In this document: positions 32,632 through 36,649 of the stretch, one piece after another | How the letters are laid out: the number at the start of each line of letters is the position of its first letter | How positions within the stretch are numbered: the stretch's first letter is position 1 | NCBI GenBank assembly: GCA_041485845.1 | Contig: JBGPKH010000010.1 | Coordinates: 1-36,649 of the forward strand | Direction of reading: 5' to 3' | DNA length: 36,649 nt | Origin: OMOG01 sp041485845 | GTDB taxonomy: Bacteria > Acidobacteriota > Terriglobia > Bryobacterales > Bryobacteraceae | Translations under genes and position numbers: made by a program | The notes under the pieces: generated by a model | What the model was told of the DNA's origin: nothing | What the model saw: only the letters and a program-made list of their open reading frames with translations | Database searches by the model: none

Positions 32632-33744
32632 ATGGCGTCACTCCATCGATTTGCCTTGGCCGCCCAACGATTTGCAATGGCCGTAATGTGTGGGCTGCCC
32701 CTCCAACTGCACGCCGCCACGCCGCAGCCGCCGGTTCGCGGCCTGAATGTGATGGCCCCGGGCCCCGACGAGATCCCGCTCGCGGTCCGATTTATCAAGG
32801 AAGCCCTGCCGAAAGAGGGCGTCAACGTCCTGGTGCTCGAAATCGGCTACCGCTACCAGTTCACGAGACGGCCCGAAATGGCCGATCCGGGCGGGCTCTC
32901 CAAAGAAAACGTGAAGAGCCTGGTAGAAGCTGCCCGCGAGGCCGGCGTGCGTCTGATTCCGCTCATCAATCTCCTGGGGCACCAGTCCTGGGCTAAGAAT
33001 ACAGGAGCTTTGCTGCGTGTTCACCCGGAGTTCGACGAGACGCCTGGAAAGTATCCGCAAAACGAGGGCATCTATTGCCGAAGTTACTGCCCGCTACATC
33101 CCCAGGTACACGACGTAGTCTTTGACCTGATGGACGAGTTGGCTGAAGCGTTCGAAGCCGACGCCGTCCACGTAGGCATGGACGAGGTCTTCCTGCTGGG
33201 AGAGGACGATTGCCCGCGGTGCAAGGGCAAGGACAAAGCCGTACTGTTCGCGCAGGAGGTGCGCGCGTTGCACGATCACCTCGCGGCGTCGAATCGCACG
33301 ATGTGGATGTGGGGCGATCGTTTCCTGGATGGCGAGACTACCGGCATCGGCAAGTGGGAAGCCAGCATCATCCAGACGCATCCGGCCATTCACACGGTGC
33401 CGAAAGATATCGTGATCTGCGACTGGCATTACGAAAGACCCCTTCCCACCACGGAGCATTTCGCGGTGGAGGGATTCGCGGTGCTGGCCTGCCCCTGGCG
33501 CAAACCCGAGGTGGCGCTGCGGCAACTGGAATCGATCCGCCAGGTGCGCGCGCACGCCACAACCCCGATCGCCGAGCGCATGCAGGGACTCCTGCAGACC
33601 ACGTGGAGCGGCATCGGTCCGTTCGCCAAGGCATATTTCGGGGACGCGCCACCGGCCGATGCCCGCCCGAACACCAACCTCCTGGAGGCGCTGAGCTGCT
33701 TCCGCGCCCTGTTCCGCGAGCTTCGCGCACAGGACGGCCGTTAG
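32632..33744 (+). CDS. GH20-like (beta-hexosaminidase fold) secreted protein
   Basis: The 370-residue protein begins at ATG 32632 (TTG 32623 is a weaker alternative). It has a hydrophobic signal-like stretch (FALAAQRFAMAVMCGLPLQLHAA). It reads as a TIM barrel with GVRLIPLINLLGHQSWA and the GH20-type motif HVGMDEV, with Asp184-Glu185 at the place of the catalytic acid pair. Later GIGKWEASIIQTHP and LLQTTWSGIGPFAKAYFG fit substrate-side strands. GH20 enzymes release terminal N-acetylhexosamines. It is much shorter than typical GH20 proteins and has no N-terminal GH20b domain, so substrate use is uncertain. It precedes the DUF1080 gene by seven bases. Confidence 0.8.
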   Translation: MASLHRFALAAQRFAMAVMCGLPLQLHAATPQPPVRGLNVMAPGPDEIPLAVRFIKEALPKEGVNVLVLEIGYRYQFTRRPEMADPGGLSKENVKSLVEAAREAGVRLIPLINLLGHQSWAKNTGALLRVHPEFDETPGKYPQNEGIYCRSYCPLHPQVHDVVFDLMDELAEAFEADAVHVGMDEVFLLGEDDCPRCKGKDKAVLFAQEVRALHDHLAASNRTMWMWGDRFLDGETTGIGKWEASIIQTHPAIHTVPKDIVICDWHYERPLPTTEHFAVEGFAVLACPWRKPEVALRQLESIRQVRAHATTPIAERMQGLLQTTWSGIGPFAKAYFGDAPPADARPNTNLLEALSCFRALFRELRAQDGR

Positions 33745-33751
33745 GTTTCCA

Positions 33752-34468
33752 ATGCGAATGGCGATCTTCCTGCTCACCGCGGCCACACTGGCGCGCGCCG
33801 CGGAACCCAATCGGTTGACCGAGGCCGAACGGCGGGAGGGATGGATCCTGCTGTTCGATGGCAAAACCACCGCGGGCTGGCAGGAAATCACGGGCAAACC
33901 ATTTCCAACCAACTGCTGGACCATCGAAGACGCCAGTCTCAAGGCGCTGGTGCGGACCGGCGGCTTTCAGGACATCCGCACCGTGGCGGCCTTCCGCTCC
34001 TTCGACCTGCAGTTCGACTGGAAGATCCTGCAGGACGGCAACTCCGGCGTGAAGTACCGGATTCAGAACGTGGATGAGTGGACCAATGCGGCCGGCAGGC
34101 AGGCTCGCGCCCGCGGCCTGGAATACCAGTTGGCCGGCGACCGGAACTCCGATGCCGCGTCGGATCCGCGCCGCTTCGCCGGCTCGCTCTACTCGCTGAT
34201 CGCTCCCTCGCCGCGAATCCCTCCGAAGATCGGCGAGTTCAACCGCTCGCGACTGCTGGTGCGCGGGACTCACGCCGAGCACTGGCTCAACGGCGTGAAG
34301 GTCGTGGAATTCGAAACTAGCGCGCCGGAGGTGCGCAAGCTTCTGCGCAGCAACCTGCCGAAGGGCGCGGATGCCAACACGCCGCTCGTCGAAGAAGGTC
34401 CCATCAGCCTGCAAAATCACTCTTCACAGGCGTGGTTCCGGAACATCAGGATCCGCCGGCTCGAGTAG
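33752..34468 (+). CDS. DUF1080 (3-keto-disaccharide hydrolase family) protein
   Basis: The 238-residue secreted protein has the DUF1080 concanavalin-like fold: WILLFDGKTTAGWQEI at the start, then FDLQFDWKILQDGNSGVKYRIQNVDEW, ARGLEYQLAGDRN, NRSRLLVRGTHAEHWLNGVKVVEFE and the ending EEGPISLQNHSSQAWFRNIRIRRLE. Members hydrolyse 3-keto-glycosides after an oxidase has made the keto sugar. Here that would fit with the PQQ dehydrogenases of the window, but the link is inferred. It follows the GH20-like gene closely and probably shares its transcript. Confidence 0.93.
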   Translation: MRMAIFLLTAATLARAAEPNRLTEAERREGWILLFDGKTTAGWQEITGKPFPTNCWTIEDASLKALVRTGGFQDIRTVAAFRSFDLQFDWKILQDGNSGVKYRIQNVDEWTNAAGRQARARGLEYQLAGDRNSDAASDPRRFAGSLYSLIAPSPRIPPKIGEFNRSRLLVRGTHAEHWLNGVKVVEFETSAPEVRKLLRSNLPKGADANTPLVEEGPISLQNHSSQAWFRNIRIRRLE

Positions 34469-34499
34469 AATCCGATGAACCCGATCAGGGGCCCCAACG

Positions 34500-34748
34500 T
34501 TCAAACATCCAGGATGGGCAATCTGCATTTCCCCAGGCGCGCACCAATACCTCTACAGCTCGAACTCCAACGACACCAACTCCATGGACAACGGCGAGAA
34601 TTACAAGATGGAGTTGGACGGCAAGGTCCTCGGCAATTCTGGCACAGCGGGAAAGCTCAACAAGGAGTTCGGCGCCGTCAACGAAATCGACTGCAATCCG
34701 AACCAGCTCCTGGTTGGCGAACTCACAACTGGAGAGTGCAGAAGCTGA
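34500..34748 (+). pseudogene. Relic of an NHL/amidating-lyase-like beta-propeller gene
   Basis: The 324-base gap between the DUF1080 gene and the glycosyltransferase holds about 80 codons of a protein tail: WAICISPGAHQYLYSSN, then DNGENYKMELDGKVLG and FGAVNEIDCNPNQLLVGELT. Such text ends secreted NHL-repeat (peptidyl-amidating-lyase-like) proteins, whose usual last words are NWRVQKLTLR. That ending is present one frame off (about 34733-34760), so a base is missing near 34731. The 5' part is gone. I see no other gene in this gap. Confidence 0.7.
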
Positions 34749-34792
34749 CCCTGCGGTCTTGCCGGAGTACACTCCTGGTATCCTGACGTCTG

Positions 34793-35938
34793 GTGTTCTG
34801 GTACTGGCTCTTCGCGGGTCCCGCGCTCTTGCTGGCCTTCCTCTCTCTGCGTGGCGAACGCAAGCGTGCCGCCTACATGGAGGAGCGCCTCTCCGAGACC
34901 CCGGAATACCTGCCGCCGGCAAGCGTGATCGTGCCGGTGAAGGGCCACGACCAGGGCCTTCGCGAGAACCTCGCGGCCCTGGCATCGCTGGACTATCCCG
35001 ACTACGAGCTCATCATCGTCGCCCGCGCCGCCGCCGATATTCCAGGAGGCGTGCTGCCCCGCCGCGCCAAAATCGTCCTCGCTCACCGCTACGATCCGGA
35101 CACCGGCGAAAAGGTGCAGAACCTCCAGGTGGCCGTGCGCGCCACGCGCAAGGCCAGCACGATTCTCGCCTTCGCCGATTCCGATGGCCGCGTCACCAAA
35201 CGCTGGCTGCGCGCGCTTGCCGCCCCGCTCGCCGATCCGGGCGTCGGCGCCTCCACCGGCTACCGCTGGTTCACGCCCCAACCGCCGACCTTCTGGACTC
35301 TGATGCGCAGCGTGTGGGACGCGGTGGCTTTCGGCAGGCTGGGGCCGGGCGACAGCGGCTTCGCGTGGGGCGGCGCCATGGCCATGCGCAAGGAGACCTT
35401 TTTCGAGGTGCGCGTCCCGGAATACTGGAAGAACACCGTCAGCGACGACTACGCGCTCGCCCAGGCCGTTCACGACGCGGGTCTGCGCATCGTCTGGGCG
35501 CCGGGCGCGCTGACGCCCTGCTTCGAGCACGTCACCGTGCGCCCCTTCTTCTCCTGGGCCCGCCGCCAGATGACCATTACCCGCGTCTACCGGCCGCGGC
35601 TGTGGTGGCCGGCACTCGTCGCGCACATCTTCTATTGCGGCGGAATGGCGGCGTAGGTGTGGGCCTCCATCCGAGGCCACCGCCTGGCCGAGTGGGTCCT
35701 GATTGCCCAGCTCACCCCAGGCATGCTGAAAGGGCTCAACCGCGCCACCCTGGCCAAAGCCGCGCTTCCGGAGTGCGAAGCCTGGTTTCGACGGCACGCC
35801 TGGGTCCACGCCCTGTGGCAGCCGCTGGCGACGTGGGTGTGGCTGATCGTCCTGATATCGTCGGCGTTCGGCAACACCATCGAGTGGCGAGGCAACCGTT
35901 ACGATTTACGCGGCGGCCACGGGAACATCCGGGTATAA
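34793..35938 (+). pseudogene. Family 2 glycosyltransferase (ceramide-glucosyltransferase-like), interrupted by TAG
   Basis: From GTG 34793 the frame encodes a membrane glycosyltransferase. A helix opens the protein (MFWYWLFAGPALLLAF), and SVIVPVKGHDQGLRENLAALASLDYPDYELIIV begins the GT-A fold. DSD is in LAFADSDGRV, a third acidic site is TVSDDYALAQ, and RRQMTITR stands for the (Q/R)xxRW motif. At 35654-35656 an in-frame TAG ends the product at 287 residues, in the middle of a membrane segment. The next codon is GTG, and the frame then continues for 93 residues with a further membrane helix and the family ending IEWRGNRYDLRG. The combined 381 codons equal normal length. Readthrough, a restart at the GTG or a recent nonsense mutation are all possible. 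Confidence 0.85.
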
Positions 35939-35939
35939 T
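35934..35939 (+). promoter_or_regulatory. Candidate -10 element before the micro-ORF and thiC
   Basis: TATAAT in GGGTATAATCC overlaps the glycosyltransferase stop. No -35 consensus lies 16-18 bases upstream. Transcription would begin near 35946, about 16 bases before the micro-ORF start and just ahead of its GGGAGG site. Confidence 0.4.
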
Positions 35940-35961
35940 CCTCTTGTAAGGGAGGATTTCC

Positions 35962-36015
35962 GTGGCCAAGGACAAAAGCCCCAAAAAGGAAACCAAGAAA
36001 CCGAAGAAGAAGTAG
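35962..36015 (+). CDS. 17-residue lysine-rich micropeptide
   Basis: A strong ribosome-binding site, GGGAGG (35950-35955), lies six bases before GTG 35962. The ORF reads MAKDKSPKKETKKPKKK and then TAG: nine of 17 residues are Lys. It is too short for standard gene calls. It stands alone between the glycosyltransferase and thiC. It could be a leader peptide for thiC or a small basic DNA/RNA-binding peptide. Confidence 0.55.
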   Translation: MAKDKSPKKETKKPKKK

Positions 36016-36022
36016 CGGGTCC

Positions 36023-36070
36023 GGGCACGCCGGTCTTCACCGCCCATCGCGGCAGGAAGCCGGTGTGCCC
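36023..36070 (+). ncRNA. Hairpin in the thiC leader
   Basis: Positions 36023-36034 pair with 36059-36070 in a 12-bp stem with two G-U wobbles. An inner CCGC/GCGG stem sits in the 24-base loop. It begins eight bases after the micro-ORF stop and ends 36 bases before the thiC ATG. No U-run follows, so it is not a simple terminator. I see no TPP-riboswitch core motif (CUGAGA) between 35940 and 36105. Confidence 0.5.
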
Positions 36071-36105
36071 TTCGCGTTCACCGTCCGCAGCCATCGGGAG
36101 CCATC

Positions 36106-36649
36106 ATGCGCACAGAGTGGGTAGCCAAACGTAAGAACGACCGCATTCGCACGCAGTTGCATTACGCCCGCCAGGGAATCATTACGGAGGAGATGCACTA
36201 CATCGCGAAACGCGAGAATCTGTCCCCGGAGCTGGTCCGCGCGGAAGTGGCCCGCGGACGAATGATCATCCCGGCGAATATCAACCATCGCAACCTGGAG
36301 CCCATGTGCATCGGGGTCGCCTCCAAGTGCAAGATCAATTCCAACATCGGCAACTCCGCGGTTACCTCCAACATCGAAGGCGAGCTGGAGAAGCTGCAAT
36401 ATTCGGTGAAGTACGGCGCCGACACCGTCATGGATCTCTCCACCGGCGGCGACATCCCCGCCATCCGCAAGGCCATCCTCGGCGCTTCGCCCGTGCCCAT
36501 CGGCACGGTGCCCATCTACGAGGCGCTCTCCCGCGTACGCCGCGTGGAAGACCTCGGCAAACAGGTGATGCTCGAAGTGATCGAAGAGCAGGCCGAGCAG
36601 GGCGTGGACTACATGACCATCCACGCGGGCGTGCTCGTGCAGTACATCC
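36106..36649 (+). CDS. thiC: ThiC phosphomethylpyrimidine synthase, N-terminal part
   Basis: The frame begins at ATG 36106 with GGGAG six bases upstream and runs off the window after 181 codons. ThiC is the radical-SAM enzyme that turns aminoimidazole ribotide into the thiamine pyrimidine. The visible part is highly conserved: GRMIIPANINHRNLEPMCIG, CKINSNIGNSAVTSNI, KYGADTVMDLSTGGD, ASPVPIGTVPIYEA and DYMTIHAGVLVQYI. The [4Fe-4S] cysteine motif lies in the missing C-terminal part. It starts like the shorter bacterial form, without the long N-terminal ThiC domain of enterobacteria. Confidence 0.96.
   Translation, partial: MRTEWVAKRKNDRIRTQLHYARQGIITEEMHYIAKRENLSPELVRAEVARGRMIIPANINHRNLEPMCIGVASKCKINSNIGNSAVTSNIEGELEKLQYSVKYGADTVMDLSTGGDIPAIRKAILGASPVPIGTVPIYEALSRVRRVEDLGKQVMLEVIEEQAEQGVDYMTIHAGVLVQYI

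Noticed and set aside
34432..35949. 505-codon plus-strand frame over the relic and glycosyltransferase
   Set aside because: Its text is arginine/proline-rich and has no motif, while the glycosyltransferase frame carries family motifs.
36016..36105. TPP riboswitch before thiC
   Set aside because: No CUGAGA core or second conserved strand is visible; only a long hairpin is present.

Overview
The window is GC-rich, densely coded DNA from a bacterium that most resembles a soil Acidobacteriota of the Solibacter/Bryobacter type. This placement is inferred from gene content (two PQQ quinoproteins, GH29, GH20-like and DUF1080 secreted proteins, a MoxR/DUF58/VWA operon, a GxxExxY gene, an Uma2 gene) and from codon usage. 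There is no rRNA or tRNA to confirm it. I see no prophage, IS element, CRISPR array or tRNA.

Region 1 (1-10503, minus strand) is one long operon. In transcription order it encodes a VWA/glutamine-amidotransferase-like membrane protein, a cysteine-free caspase-like protein, a TPR protein with an HExxH peptidase domain, a MoxR AAA+ ATPase, a GxxExxY protein, a DUF58 protein, a BatA-like VWA membrane protein and a further membrane protein cut by the window edge. Starts and stops overlap or nearly touch throughout. The GxxExxY gene is bracketed by a 27-bp inverted repeat and looks like a cassette inserted between moxR and its DUF58 partner.

Region 2 (10600-20018) holds an Uma2 nuclease-fold gene divergent from uvrA, then a small coiled-coil protein, a secreted protein of unknown function, a MIO-type aromatic amino acid lyase with a His-Leu selectivity pair, a DinB-like protein, a kynurenine-formamidase-like hydrolase, a fasciclin protein, an LptA-like protein and a TipA-type MerR regulator with a textbook 19-bp-spacer operator over its own promoter.

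Region 3 (20148-28643) has two PQQ quinoproteins around a minus-strand ferredoxin / STAS / FAD-disulfide-reductase operon and a DUF5678-retropepsin pair, followed by an alpha-L-fucosidase. The retropepsin and the fucosidase are each broken by a single-base frameshift.

Region 4 (28654-36649) contains a degenerate hybrid histidine kinase lacking every phosphotransfer residue, a HAD phosphatase, cutA, an FtsB-like protein, a GH20-like protein, a DUF1080 protein, a relic of an NHL/amidating-lyase-like gene, a glycosyltransferase interrupted by an in-frame TAG, a 17-residue lysine-rich ORF and the first part of thiC.

Two themes run through the window. One is saccharide and envelope work outside the cytoplasm: quinoprotein oxidases, GH29, GH20-like, DUF1080, fasciclin, LptA-like, a lipid-glycosyltransferase-like protein and a sulfatase relic. 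The other is a notable density of broken genes and gene tails between 18.7 and 36 kb, which is either real decay or, for the single-base cases, assembly error.
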